Source: Arcticibacter tournemirensis (lineage in GTDB: Bacteria > Bacteroidota > Bacteroidia > Sphingobacteriales > Sphingobacteriaceae). Taken from it: DNA of 64,000 nt. Below are positions 1 to 8,291 of the stretch, piece after piece (position 1 is the first letter of the stretch; each line of letters opens with the position of its first letter). Location of the stretch: assembly GCF_006716645.1 (NCBI RefSeq), contig NZ_VFPL01000001.1:4216001-4280000 (forward strand). Direction: 5' to 3'. Below the pieces are notes generated by a model, which searched no databases, was not told the origin of the DNA, and saw only the letters and a program-made list of their open reading frames with translations. Made by a program: the position numbers and the translations under genes.

Positions 1-1
1 T

Positions 2-394
2 GTCATTGCTCTCGTGTTCCTGCTTTTTGATGTTGAAATGATATTTATATTTCCCTGGGCCACGGTTTTTGGCCAGAAGGCCTTGCTTGCAGCCAGTCCG
101 GTATGGGGTTGGCTAACACTTGTGGAGATGTTTATTTTCGTCGGGATTCTGCTCCTGGGGCTCGTTTATGTGTGGCGTCGTGGTGATCTCGATTGGATAA
201 AACCCGAGCCAAAGCTTCCTCAGGTTGATACTGCTATACCAAAATCAGCGTACGACCGTATTAACGACGATACTTATAAAACAAGAGCATTCACAGCAGA
301 TCTTCGCAAAGAAGAACTTGCAACAGAAAAAGCGCCGGCCACAGTAACACAAAAGCCTGCCTTTAAACCTGCATTTAAAAGGATACAAAAATGA
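2..394 (+). CDS. nuoA: NADH-quinone oxidoreductase subunit A (5'-truncated)
   Basis: This is the membrane subunit A of respiratory complex I, which couples NADH oxidation by menaquinone to proton pumping. The reading frame is open to the window edge, so the true start lies upstream. The first visible residues read [20 protein letters not shown], the conserved acidic segment of NuoA. A second hydrophobic helix follows, then a polar Lys/Ala/Pro-rich tail of about 60 residues. The stop overlaps the nuoB start (ATGA), which suggests translational coupling. The family assignment is certain; the charged tail is longer than in the enterobacterial protein. Confidence 0.95.
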   Translation, partial: VIALVFLLFDVEMIFIFPWATVFGQKALLAASPVWGWLTLVEMFIFVGILLLGLVYVWRRGDLDWIKPEPKLPQVDTAIPKSAYDRINDDTYKTRAFTADLRKEELATEKAPATVTQKPAFKPAFKRIQK

Positions 395-876
395 GTTTGG
401 AAAGATTGCCGGAAGACGGAGGATTTATAGTTACAAAACTCGACGACCTGTTAAACTGGGCCCGGTTATCTTCACTATGGCCCGTGAGCTTTGGTATCGC
501 CTGCTGTGCCATCGAAATGATGGGAGCTTATTCATCAAATTTTGATTTGGACCGTTTAGGCGTATTTCCACGCCCTACTCCGCGTCAAAGTGATGTCATT
601 ATTATCGCCGGCACTGTCACCTTTAAAATGGCCGACCGGATCAGGCGTCTTTATGAGCAAATGCCCGAACCCAGGTATGTAATATCGATGGGTTCCTGCT
701 CTAACTGCGGAGGACCATACTGGCAACATGGTTACCATGTTGTTAAAGGTGTCGATAGGATCATTCCTGTTGATATTTACGTTCAGGGCTGTCCGCCCCG
801 TCCCGAAGCCTTGATAGGAGGCATCCTTGAATTACAAAACAAGATTCGTGAAGAAAGTTTGCTGAGTAGTAAATAG
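391..876 (+). CDS. nuoB: NADH-quinone oxidoreductase subunit B
   Basis: NuoB carries the terminal 4Fe-4S cluster N2, which passes electrons to quinone in complex I. All four cluster ligands are present: the tandem pair Cys38-Cys39 ([10 protein letters not shown]), Cys103 (GSCSNCGG) and Cys134 (GCPPRPEA). At 161 residues it has the usual length for the family. It starts inside the nuoA stop codon. Unusually, nuoC does not follow directly: purK, purE, an AlgH-like gene and pdxH lie between nuoB and nuoC. Confidence 0.97.
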   Translation: MSLERLPEDGGFIVTKLDDLLNWARLSSLWPVSFGIACCAIEMMGAYSSNFDLDRLGVFPRPTPRQSDVIIIAGTVTFKMADRIRRLYEQMPEPRYVISMGSCSNCGGPYWQHGYHVVKGVDRIIPVDIYVQGCPPRPEALIGGILELQNKIREESLLSSK

Positions 877-957
877 TGTTGAGAAATCTCAATATCATCT
901 CTCGCAACCCGCAACTCAAATTCGCTTTTCTCACAGATTTCAATTAAACTTGCATCA

Positions 958-2097
958 ATGAAAGCATTTTATGGCGACTTGAGGGTAGGAGTTCTCGGCG
1001 GAGGCCAGCTCGGGCGGATGCTCATACAAGAAGCAATTAACTACAATGTTAGCATCAGTGTATTAGATCCGGATCCTGAGGCTCCATGTAAAAACCTATG
1101 CGACAAGTTCGTTACTGATTCTCTTACCGACTATGAAGCGGTTTATAATTTTGGCAAAAAAACCGATTTACTGACCATTGAAATAGAGAAGGTAAATGTA
1201 GAAGCACTTCAGAAGCTTGAAGAAGAAGGCGTGCTGGTGTATCCGCAACCGCGTATCATCCGCCTGATCCAGGACAAGGGCCTGCAAAAAGAGTTTTTCA
1301 AACAGCACGGTATACCAACGGCTCCGTTTCAACTTATTGGGTCAAAAGAGATCTTAAAAGGGGCTTCTTTAAGCTATCCGTTTGTACAGAAACTACGACG
1401 GGATGGCTACGACGGCCGTGGCGTATACAAAGTACGTTCGGCAGCGGATATTGCACAAGCGTTTGATGCGCCGAGCATTATAGAAGAATGGGTAGATTTC
1501 GAGAAGGAGATAGCGGTGATTGTAGCACGTAACGAAAACGGTGATATAAAAGCCTTTCCCTGTGTTGAAATGGAATTTAATCCTGATGCCAATCTTGTCG
1601 AATTCCTGATCTCTCCCTCCACTCTTCCCCTGGAGACACAAAAAAGGGCTGAGTTTTTAGCGATCGAGATAGCAAATTCCTTAAAGATTACGGGATTGCT
1701 TGCCGTTGAGATGTTCCTTACAAAAGATAACCGCGTGCTGGTAAATGAACTGGCACCGCGACCTCATAACAGTGGACATCATACCATCGAAGGCAATTAT
1801 GTTTCACAGTTTGAACAACATCTGCGGGCGATATTTAATCTCCCCTTAGGAGATATCCGGCCGATAACTAATGCTGTAATGATCAATCTCCTCGGAGAAA
1901 AAGGATATGATGGCCCGGCATTATATGAAGGCCTTGAAGAAGCAATGAAGCTTGATGGGGTATATGTGCATCTCTACGGCAAAAAGTTCACGAAACCTTT
2001 TCGTAAAATGGGACATGTAACTATTATTGATGATGTGCGGGAAAAGGCCATTGAAAAAGCCCGCCTCGTGCAGGAAATAGTAAAGGTGAAAGCCTAG
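958..2097 (+). CDS. purK: 5-(carboxyamino)imidazole ribonucleotide synthase
   Basis: PurK is an ATP-grasp enzyme that carboxylates aminoimidazole ribonucleotide with bicarbonate and ATP to give N5-CAIR in purine synthesis. The 379-residue protein opens with the dinucleotide-like motif GVLGGGQLGRML (residues 11-22). The ATP-grasp core follows, with KLRRDGYDGRGVYKV around residue 145 and the metal-binding NELAPRPHNSGH around residue 265. The ATG lies 81 bp after nuoB. purE follows, so the two halves of the N5-CAIR route sit together. No terminator separates it from nuoB, so read-through from the nuo promoter is possible. Confidence 0.96.
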   Translation: MKAFYGDLRVGVLGGGQLGRMLIQEAINYNVSISVLDPDPEAPCKNLCDKFVTDSLTDYEAVYNFGKKTDLLTIEIEKVNVEALQKLEEEGVLVYPQPRIIRLIQDKGLQKEFFKQHGIPTAPFQLIGSKEILKGASLSYPFVQKLRRDGYDGRGVYKVRSAADIAQAFDAPSIIEEWVDFEKEIAVIVARNENGDIKAFPCVEMEFNPDANLVEFLISPSTLPLETQKRAEFLAIEIANSLKITGLLAVEMFLTKDNRVLVNELAPRPHNSGHHTIEGNYVSQFEQHLRAIFNLPLGDIRPITNAVMINLLGEKGYDGPALYEGLEEAMKLDGVYVHLYGKKFTKPFRKMGHVTIIDDVREKAIEKARLVQEIVKVKA

Positions 2098-2216
2098 AGA
2101 GCTGAAAGGCAAAAGCTGAAAGGTGAAAGGTGAAGTCAAAAAGTATTATAAAACAATAAACATCAATATTCTAGTATCCTGATACTTGATACTAGCATCT
2201 TGATACAAATAATAAA
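2098..2216. repeat. Intergenic low-complexity and palindromic repeat between purK and purE
   Basis: The gap first holds direct repeats of AGCTGAAAGG and GGTGAAAGGTGAA (about 2099-2133). It then holds CTAGTATC at 2171-2178, facing GATACTAG at 2188-2195, a perfect 8-bp inverted repeat. A further TTGATAC unit follows at about 2200. Related units reappear after purE, so this looks like an intergenic repeat family rather than a coding remnant. Confidence 0.5.
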
Positions 2217-2708
2217 ATGAAAGTAGGCATTATAATGGGCAGCAAGTCTGATCTGCCGGTCATGCAGGATGCAGCGGATATTCTAAACGAATTGGGTGTA
2301 GCATACGAAATCACAGTTGTATCAGCGCATCGTACTCCCGAGCGAATGTTTAACTATGCAAAGACAGCAGAAGACAGGGGACTTAAAGTCATTATCGCCG
2401 GCGCAGGCGGGGCAGCTCACTTACCCGGCATGATAGCGTCGTTAACCCATCTTCCGGTAATAGGTGTTCCTGTAAAGTCGTCTAACTCCATTGACGGCTG
2501 GGATTCTATACTTTCAATCCTTCAGATGCCCAATGGCATTCCTGTTGCTACAGTAGCCCTAAATGCATCAAAAAATGCCGGTTTGCTTGCAGCACAGATC
2601 CTCGGAACCTCCGATGAGGCTTTAAGCAGCCGCCTCAAAGCATTTAAAGAAGATCTCAAAAAGAAAATCGAAGATACTGCCAGAGAAATGGAAAGCGGGA
2701 CAATCTAG
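2217..2708 (+). CDS. purE: N5-carboxyaminoimidazole ribonucleotide mutase
   Basis: PurE moves the carboxyl group of N5-CAIR to carbon 4 of the ring, the step after PurK in purine synthesis. The 163-residue protein begins with the class I signature [10 protein letters not shown] (residues 7-16) and carries [11 protein letters not shown] (about 34-44), where the histidine is catalytic in the family. The phosphate-binding [11 protein letters not shown] segment follows. Length is typical of bacterial class I PurE, with a short charged C-terminal extension. It forms a functional pair with purK although 119 bp of repeat-rich DNA separates them. Confidence 0.97.
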   Translation: MKVGIIMGSKSDLPVMQDAADILNELGVAYEITVVSAHRTPERMFNYAKTAEDRGLKVIIAGAGGAAHLPGMIASLTHLPVIGVPVKSSNSIDGWDSILSILQMPNGIPVATVALNASKNAGLLAAQILGTSDEALSSRLKAFKEDLKKKIEDTAREMESGTI

Positions 2709-2843
2709 TACCAAGACCTAAGTATCTAGTATCAAGATAAGCGCTTTAAATTATAAGCGGCTGGCTGACGATCCAATCTTTGTGCCTCCGCTGTTATACC
2801 ACTTGTGTCTTGATACTTGATACTAGATACTTGATACTGAAAC
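2709..2843. repeat. GATACTTGATACTAG-type repeats between purE and the AlgH-like gene
   Basis: The gap holds TATCTAGTATCAAGATA near 2727-2743. Near 2812-2838 it holds a run made of CTTGATACTTGATACTAG and GATACTTGATACTGA. These are inverted relatives of the unit upstream of purE, so the same repeat flanks purE on both sides. It lies at the 3' ends of two convergent genes and could fold in RNA, but it has no T-run that would mark an intrinsic terminator. Confidence 0.5.
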
Positions 2844-3407
2844 TCAATTCCACATCGGGTTTTCAGGAAAATTGACTATATGGGCGTATTTAGGACCTAA
2901 GCCTATTACAATATCCTTCCACAAATTCTCTTCCTCTTCTGTAAATATAAAATCAGGATTATACTGGTTGGTAACGAGCCATGAGTTTTGCACCAGCTCT
3001 CCGGCGAGCTGCCCGATATCCCAGCCCGAATAGCCTACAAAAAACCTGATCTCATTTTCCTCAACCTGCTTATTGTTTATCAGTAATTTTAAGGTTTCGA
3101 AATCCCCTCCCCAGTAAATTCCTTTTCCAATCTCAGTTCCGCTGTTCATCCTGTCGTAGCAACGATGAAGAAAATGTAATGAGTCGTTCCCTACCGGGCC
3201 TCCTATATAGATGGGAAAAGATGCATCAGCGCATTCCGGAATCACATCGCTCAGCACAAAATCGCTCTTCTGGTTCAACACGTAGCCAATCGTCCCCTCT
3301 TCATTGTGCTCCGCAAGTAAAACTACCGACCTTTTAAAGTTAGGGTCGAGCATAAATGGTTCTGATATCAGCACACTTGCCGTCTTTGGCTGAACTTCAT
3401 TTAACAT
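2844..3407 (-). CDS. YqgE/AlgH family protein (UPF0301)
   Basis: This 187-residue protein belongs to the widespread YqgE/AlgH family, whose biochemical role is not settled; in Pseudomonas a member affects alginate production. Family features are the N-terminal SVLISEPFMLDPNFKRSVVL (about 11-30), then GTIGYVLNQKS, and later GYSGWDIGQLAGEL near residue 125. No signal peptide or membrane helix is seen, so it is probably cytoplasmic. It is the only minus-strand gene inside the nuo/pur block and diverges from pdxH. The family call is firm, the function unknown. Confidence 0.9.
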   Translation of the reverse strand: MLNEVQPKTASVLISEPFMLDPNFKRSVVLLAEHNEEGTIGYVLNQKSDFVLSDVIPECADASFPIYIGGPVGNDSLHFLHRCYDRMNSGTEIGKGIYWGGDFETLKLLINNKQVEENEIRFFVGYSGWDIGQLAGELVQNSWLVTNQYNPDFIFTEEEENLWKDIVIGLGPKYAHIVNFPENPMWN

Positions 3408-3487
3408 ATAACTATAACAATGACGGTCATATATATGTTTTTACATTAGTTTGAGAAGTATTATATCTTTAAATTTTTAACAATTAG

Positions 3488-3495
3488 TAAGTTTG
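3488..3495 (+). promoter_or_regulatory. Bacteroidota -7 element for pdxH
   Basis: TAAGTTTG matches the Bacteroidota -7 consensus TAnnTTTG and ends 7 bases before the pdxH ATG. If it is used, the transcript would begin at or within a few bases of the start codon and be nearly leaderless. I see no good TTTG at the expected distance upstream, so the call is tentative. Confidence 0.35.
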
Positions 3496-3502
3496 CAGCA
3501 AT

Positions 3503-4156
3503 ATGACCTTAAGCAACGAAACAATTCAAAACCTCAGACAGGAATATCGTTCTGCGACCCTGTCAGAAAAAGAGGTTGCCCCCGACCCGATCAGTCAGTT
3601 TTCCAAGTGGTTTTCCGAAGCACTGGCTTCAAGCCTGACAGAACCAAATGCGATGACTCTTGCTACGGCAACAGCAGATGGTAAACCCTCTGCAAGGATC
3701 ATGCTACTTAAAGGATTCGAGGACAAGGGATTTGTGTTTTACACGAATTACCTAAGCCGCAAGGGACAGGAAATCACTAAAAACCCGGTTGCAGCCCTTG
3801 TATTTTTTTGGCAGGAACTAGAGCGACAAGTGCGCATTGAAGGTATCCTGGAAAAAATAGATGAAAAAGAATCGGAGAAATATTTCCATTCCAGGCCGCG
3901 TGGCAGTCAGATCGGCGCCCATGCCTCCCCTCAAAGCCGCGAGATATCGGGACGTGACGTTTTACAAAAAAACCTGCAGCAACTGGAAGAGAAATATAAA
4001 GAGGGGATAGAAATCCCTAAGCCTCCGCATTGGGGCGGTTATATTGTCAAACCAACATTCGTTGAGTTCTGGCAGGGCGGCCAGGGCAGGTTACACGACC
4101 GTATTGCCTATCGCCTTGAAAACAACAATTGGAACATTATTCGTTTAGCTCCATAA
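3503..4156 (+). CDS. pdxH: Pyridoxamine 5'-phosphate oxidase
   Basis: PdxH is an FMN enzyme that oxidises pyridoxamine or pyridoxine 5'-phosphate to the cofactor pyridoxal 5'-phosphate. Hallmarks in the 217-residue sequence are the FMN-binding SARIMLLKGF (about 63-72), then FYTNYLSRKGQEI and FFWQELERQVRIEG in the middle. The C-terminus is the conserved WNIIRLAP, with GGQGRLHDR just before it. nuoC begins one base after the stop codon, so the second half of the nuo cluster is probably co-transcribed with pdxH. Confidence 0.96.
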   Translation: MTLSNETIQNLRQEYRSATLSEKEVAPDPISQFSKWFSEALASSLTEPNAMTLATATADGKPSARIMLLKGFEDKGFVFYTNYLSRKGQEITKNPVAALVFFWQELERQVRIEGILEKIDEKESEKYFHSRPRGSQIGAHASPQSREISGRDVLQKNLQQLEEKYKEGIEIPKPPHWGGYIVKPTFVEFWQGGQGRLHDRIAYRLENNNWNIIRLAP

Positions 4157-4157
4157 T

Positions 4158-4655
4158 ATGGGTTTTGAAGATATTAAAGCGCTGCTTATAAACAAGTTTG
4201 GTGAAGGTATTATCGTGGGAGAAGACATTACCGGACTTCAGCCTGCTTTGATTATCAGCCCTGAAAGAATAGCTGAAGTATGTTTAGAACTAAGAGACAA
4301 TGAGAAAACATGGTTCGACCAGCTCTCCTGTTTATCGGGAGTAGACTACGGGATTGAAGAAAACATGTTTGGCGTTGTTTACCACCTTGCTTCCATACCC
4401 TATAAAACACAGCTTACGCTGAAAGTAAGAAAATATCACGACAGAAGCCGCGACGAGCTTCCCTCCTTTCCTACGGTGAGTTCGGTATGGAAAACAGCCG
4501 ACTGGCATGAACGGGAGGCATACGATTTGCTCGGCATCGGCTTCGAAGGTCATCCCGACTTACGAAGGATCCTTCTGCCGGACGACTGGGAAGGCTATCC
4601 TTTAAGGAAAGACTATAAAGTTCAGGAATATTATCACGGTATTAAAGTAGATTAG
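4158..4655 (+). CDS. nuoC: NADH-quinone oxidoreductase subunit C
   Basis: NuoC is the 30-kDa peripheral-arm subunit of complex I. The 165-residue protein carries the family signature near its C-terminus: WHEREAYDLLGIGFEGHPD followed by RRILLPDDWEGYPLRKDY. It is a stand-alone NuoC, not a NuoCD fusion. It starts one base after the pdxH stop, and nuoD starts 23 bp after its own stop. The nuo genes are thus split as AB and CD by a 3.3-kb insert of unrelated genes. Confidence 0.96.
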   Translation: MGFEDIKALLINKFGEGIIVGEDITGLQPALIISPERIAEVCLELRDNEKTWFDQLSCLSGVDYGIEENMFGVVYHLASIPYKTQLTLKVRKYHDRSRDELPSFPTVSSVWKTADWHEREAYDLLGIGFEGHPDLRRILLPDDWEGYPLRKDYKVQEYYHGIKVD

Positions 4656-4678
4656 TCCTCCCCTGAGGCGAAGCGATT

Positions 4679-5863
4679 ATGAATAGCATAAAACCCACAC
4701 GATATGAGCAGTTGATTGCCGGGGCGACATCTACGGAGATGATCCTAAATATCGGTCCGCAGCACCCCTCAACTCATGGAGTATTGCGACTTGAGGTTAT
4801 AACCGACGGCGAAATTGTAAGAGAAGTAATACCTCACGTGGGCTATCTTCACAGATGCTTTGAGAAGCATGCTGAAAACCTCACTTACCAGCAAACGATT
4901 CCTTTCGTTGATAGAATGGACTATCTGGCATCAATGAACAACAGTCATGCCTGGGTAATGGGTGTTGAACGGATGCTCGGTATAGATAAGGATATCCCTA
5001 AACGGATTGAATACATCAGGGTATTGGTATGCGAGCTAAACCGGATCGGATCGCACCTGATTGCACTGGGCACTTACGGAATCGACATTGGCGCTTTTAC
5101 ACCCTTCCTCTGGTGCTTCAGGGATAGAGAGCATATCATGAATATGCTAGAATGGGCTTCCGGTTCGCGGATGCTTTATAACTATATATGGGTGGGGGGA
5201 CTGTTCTACGACCTGCCTGTAGGATTTGAAGAACGTTGCAGTGAGTTTGTAAACTACTTCAAACCTAAGATGGTTGAGTTGAATGAATTACTAACCGGCA
5301 ACCAAATCTTCGTTTCAAGAACTGCAAATGTTGGCATCCTGCCATTAGACGTCGCAATTAACTACGGTTGCTCGGGACCGATGCTGCGCGCTTCAGGTTT
5401 AAAGTGGGACCTGCGCCGCGTTGATGAATATTCTGTATATCCTGAAATTGAATTTGATATCCCCACCGGAAAAGGCGAAATGGGAACAATAGGAGACTGC
5501 TGGGACCGGTTCAAAGTTCGGATAGACGAAATCGGGCAATCGGTTCGTATAATAGAGCAGTGTCTGGAACGCCTTCAGAAAGATCTTAAAAGAACGCCGG
5601 ATTTTGATCCTCGTGCAAAACTGCCTAAAAAGATCATTCCCAAATCCCAGGACTTCTATATTCGGGCAGAGAGCCCAAGAGGTGAACTCGGCTACTATTT
5701 TATTACCGATGGAAAAACCGAAATCCCCAAACGGGTTAAGGCGAGGGCACCCAGTTTTCACAATCTTTCGGTATTATCAGAAATATCAAGAGGAATCCTG
5801 ATAGCAGATTTAATTGCCATCATCGGCTCTGTTGACATTGTTTTGGGAGAACTGGATCGCTAA
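4679..5863 (+). CDS. nuoD: NADH-quinone oxidoreductase subunit D
   Basis: NuoD is the 49-kDa subunit of complex I and helps form the quinone site next to cluster N2 of NuoB. The 394-residue protein contains [15 protein letters not shown] (about 25-39), the classic quinone-site loop, then [12 protein letters not shown]. It ends with the conserved [13 protein letters not shown], so the protein is complete. A strong intrinsic terminator follows within 30 bases, so nuoE and the remaining subunits must lie elsewhere. Confidence 0.97.
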   Translation: MNSIKPTRYEQLIAGATSTEMILNIGPQHPSTHGVLRLEVITDGEIVREVIPHVGYLHRCFEKHAENLTYQQTIPFVDRMDYLASMNNSHAWVMGVERMLGIDKDIPKRIEYIRVLVCELNRIGSHLIALGTYGIDIGAFTPFLWCFRDREHIMNMLEWASGSRMLYNYIWVGGLFYDLPVGFEERCSEFVNYFKPKMVELNELLTGNQIFVSRTANVGILPLDVAINYGCSGPMLRASGLKWDLRRVDEYSVYPEIEFDIPTGKGEMGTIGDCWDRFKVRIDEIGQSVRIIEQCLERLQKDLKRTPDFDPRAKLPKKIIPKSQDFYIRAESPRGELGYYFITDGKTEIPKRVKARAPSFHNLSVLSEISRGILIADLIAIIGSVDIVLGELDR

Positions 5864-5893
5864 AAAAAAGACCCGCGGGGAGCGGGCCTTTTT
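5862..5893 (+). terminator. Rho-independent terminator after nuoD
   Basis: The left arm AAAAAGACCCGC (5865-5876) pairs with GCGGGCCTTTTT (5882-5893) across the 5-base loop GGGGA, with one mismatch. A-runs on one side and T-runs on the other let it act in both directions. It sits between nuoD and the convergent protease gene and ends the nuoCD unit. Confidence 0.85.
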
Positions 5894-5913
5894 AACACTC
5901 AAACTAACTAATA

Positions 5914-7011
5914 TCAATATACCTTAACCATATATATATAGTCTTCGATCTTTTTTATCTGATCTTTTCTGCTTAAGTTGGATAATGTATTCTTTCTATT
6001 CAATACCAACTTTTCACCTAATGAATCCTTTGGGATAGAAGCAATCGCTTCCAGCAGATACCCAGACTTAATGGCAAATGAAGCGCCTTCGGTTCTCGAT
6101 GATTTTCCTTTTATCACTCCAATAATGTTACCTTTTCCGTCAAGAAGAGGACCACCGCTGTTTCCAGGATTAACAGAGATATCCACCTGGTATTCCGTGG
6201 TATCTCCCGAGTGCCCGGTTCTGGAACTCAGGTACCCTTTGCTGAATACTAACTCATCTTTAGGAAAGCCATAGGTAAACACATCCTCACCTAAATCAGA
6301 TGTTGTCTTTTTAAAAGTGTATGGCAATGGTTTTAAAGTCTTAAATGCGGGATCAGTGATCTTCAGTACGGCTATATCGTATGCAGGATAACTGTATATA
6401 GTCGCTGCTCTATACGACTCGCCATCCGTATTCTGAATGTAAACAGAATCGGCATCTTTAACCACATGATAGTTAGTAACCACGTAGCCATCAGCCGTCA
6501 GAGCGAATCCGGTACCTCCGAATATGGCAGGATCTACCGGCGCTTTTGTATTCGCTTTAATGTTTTTGAGGATCTCATTCTGAGAACGCTGAACTTTGGT
6601 GTTTATCTCACGGCTCATCTCCCTTCTCAGTGCGATGTTATCAGACGCAATCGCACTTGTTTTGGCAAAAAAGCCGGTAGAGAACAAAGTCGCAAACACG
6701 GCTAAGACAGCGACAGACGCAGCAACTGCAGCATTGATACGGTATTTATTCCATAAAATCCTGACCATCGTTGAAACGGGCAGCACTTCAGCCTTTAAAG
6801 CATTAACATCAAGCTGTTCATGAATAGCATTCATCTCAGACACAAGCTTCCGGCGCTCTCCGTATGTCTTTATCTGCCGGATAAAACTCTCATGAGCCAC
6901 TACCCTTTGATCGAGCACTGGGTCAGAAGCACGCATCCTTTCAAAGGCAGCTGATTCCTCCGCTGTCATCTCTCCCCTTAAATACGCTTCTATTTGTTCT
7001 GTCAATTCCAT
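5914..7011 (-). CDS. Membrane-anchored anti-sigma-like/trypsin-like serine protease fusion
   Basis: This 365-residue protein has two parts. Residues 1-75 resemble the cytoplasmic N-terminus of Bacteroidota anti-sigma factors (IEAYLRGEMTAEESAAFE, then a SDPVLDQRV segment). A transmembrane helix spans about 92-114. The outer part is a trypsin-like domain with His182 (TNYHVV), Asp212 (YDIAVL) and Ser285 (NPGNSGGP), a full triad as in DegP/HtrA proteases. No PDZ domain is seen. It starts 10 bp after the upstream ECF sigma gene. The sequence shows both domains and the pairing; that the N-terminus binds the sigma factor is inference. Confidence 0.85.
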   Translation of the reverse strand: MELTEQIEAYLRGEMTAEESAAFERMRASDPVLDQRVVAHESFIRQIKTYGERRKLVSEMNAIHEQLDVNALKAEVLPVSTMVRILWNKYRINAAVAASVAVLAVFATLFSTGFFAKTSAIASDNIALRREMSREINTKVQRSQNEILKNIKANTKAPVDPAIFGGTGFALTADGYVVTNYHVVKDADSVYIQNTDGESYRAATIYSYPAYDIAVLKITDPAFKTLKPLPYTFKKTTSDLGEDVFTYGFPKDELVFSKGYLSSRTGHSGDTTEYQVDISVNPGNSGGPLLDGKGNIIGVIKGKSSRTEGASFAIKSGYLLEAIASIPKDSLGEKLVLNRKNTLSNLSRKDQIKKIEDYIYMVKVY

Positions 7012-7021
7012 TTCTAAACCC

Positions 7022-7594
7022 TTATTTTGAATCTGAAAAAAATATCTTCTTCAGACGTTGCAGACATTTGTACTTCTGGTTCTTAGCATTATCTGCATTC
7101 GTATAACCAAACTTTACGCATATCTCCTGCATCGATTTATTATTTATGTAGTAGTCCTCTATGATCGTCCGGCAGGGCTCCCCCAAATGAACCAACGCCG
7201 TTTCCATCTGCTTAAAAAGCCTGTCCTTCTCCTCATGCTGTTCAATATCCTCTTCAACAGGCAACGTTTCTTCATAATCCTGGATGCTTCCACTATTACG
7301 ACTTTTATAAGTCAGACGCTTCAGCCATAACCTCCGGCATACTGAATAAATAAACGTTTTAAGCTTACTGCTTAGTTCAAAGTTTCCGCTTTGAACCTTA
7401 TCATAAAGAACGATCACTGATTCCTGAAAAACATCTTTGGCCTCATCTTCCGTTCCGTTATTCATTACAACAAGTTGCAATATCATCGGGAAATACGCCT
7501 TATATAACCTCTCAAGAACATCTTTTGAGCCATTAAGGATTCCCAGTATAACTTCACTATCGGTTGGTTCTGACCTTTTTATCTCTCTGCTCAC
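7022..7594 (-). CDS. ECF-type RNA polymerase sigma factor (sigma-70 family)
   Basis: This 190-residue protein has the two-domain layout of an extracytoplasmic-function sigma factor. A region 2 segment (DEAKDVFQESVIVLYDKV, then KTFIYSVCRRLWL) spans about 50-100. A region 4 helix-turn-helix near the C-terminus reads MQEICVKFGYTNADNAKN. No in-frame ATG lies near the family N-terminus; the best start is a GTG (MSREIKRSEP). It is followed 10 bp later by the anti-sigma/protease fusion, so sigma and likely regulator form one operon. A glutamate-rich linker (EEDIEQHEEKD) joins the domains. Confidence 0.88.
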   Translation of the reverse strand: MSREIKRSEPTDSEVILGILNGSKDVLERLYKAYFPMILQLVVMNNGTEDEAKDVFQESVIVLYDKVQSGNFELSSKLKTFIYSVCRRLWLKRLTYKSRNSGSIQDYEETLPVEEDIEQHEEKDRLFKQMETALVHLGEPCRTIIEDYYINNKSMQEICVKFGYTNADNAKNQKYKCLQRLKKIFFSDSK

Positions 7595-7742
7595 TATTTA
7601 TACGGTATTATATATTTTGTAACCCAATGATAGGAAAAAAATAAATTAAAAAAATTATTCAATTATCGGGTTACTTTTTCAAATGCCCGGTATTAACCTT
7701 AAAATTTGTAATTGTTTAATCATTAAACTTTAACCCAAAAAA

Positions 7743-7937
7743 ATGAAAAATCTGTTTAAATTCGGTTTCGTAGCATTAGCTATCTCTTTATCAGTTGCTG
7801 CATGTAGCTCTAACAAATCAGAAAGTGCTTCTGATTCTACTTCAGTTGATTCTGCTGCTACAACTGACACTACTATGATGACTGACACTACTGCTACTGA
7901 TACTACTGCTGCTGCTGATACAGCTGCTGCATTGTAA
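7743..7937 (+). CDS. Small Thr/Asp/Ala-rich lipoprotein
   Basis: The 64-residue product has a signal sequence ending in the lipobox SVAAC (Cys21), so the mature protein is a lipoprotein of only about 44 residues. The mature part is almost wholly Ser, Thr, Asp and Ala, with repeated TDTT units, and contains no aromatic residue. Such a chain should be disordered and acidic. An ATG preceded by an A-rich stretch starts it and a strong terminator follows, so it is a stand-alone unit. The function is unknown. The next gene encodes a similar lipoprotein. Confidence 0.75.
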   Translation: MKNLFKFGFVALAISLSVAACSSNKSESASDSTSVDSAATTDTTMMTDTTATDTTAAADTAAAL

Positions 7938-7950
7938 TATTTAGTAATGT

Positions 7951-7990
7951 AAAAAAAGCAGCCCTGATTATATTAGGGCTGCTTTTTTTT
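7951..7990 (+). terminator. Rho-independent terminator after the small lipoprotein gene
   Basis: AGCAGCCCT (7957-7965) pairs perfectly with AGGGCTGCT (7975-7983) around a 9-base loop, followed by eight T residues. A run of A residues precedes the stem, so it could also work on the other strand. The sharp stop fits an abundant monocistronic message. Confidence 0.9.
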
Positions 7991-8039
7991 GTCCTTACTT
8001 TTTATATTGCACTTAACAACAAACTCAATCTATACACCA

Positions 8040-8261
8040 ATGAAAACTCAATCTAAATTTACGACCAGTATCCTCGCTTTATCATTTATTTTCTTCTTTT
8101 CTATTTCAGCTTGCAACTCCAATAAAAGCACTGATACCACCACAGATTCCATTGATTCTGCATCGGAAGCCCAGGTAGACTCCATAGATTCGACTTTTAG
8201 CACAAAGGCCGACACGATCGATTCTACTTCCGAAGCGCTGACAGATTCGCTTCATCACTAA
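8040..8261 (+). CDS. Small Ser/Thr/Asp-rich lipoprotein, relative of the preceding one
   Basis: The 73-residue product starts at MKTQSKFTT, has a hydrophobic signal and the lipobox SISAC. The mature part is rich in Ser, Asp and Thr and built on repeats of DSIDS or STSEA type. I chose this ATG because an upstream TTG in the same frame would put a non-signal stretch ahead of the signal peptide. Composition, size and the CNSNKS/CSSNKS start of the mature chain link it to the neighbouring lipoprotein (CSSNKSES), so the two probably arose by duplication. Function unknown. Confidence 0.7.
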   Translation: MKTQSKFTTSILALSFIFFFSISACNSNKSTDTTTDSIDSASEAQVDSIDSTFSTKADTIDSTSEALTDSLHH

Positions 8262-8291
8262 TTCTACATAATAATATATTGGAGGATGACC

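Noticed and set aside
7989-8039. TTG start for the second small lipoprotein
   Set aside because: It lies directly at the end of the terminator T-run and would precede the signal peptide; the ATG at 8040 is right.
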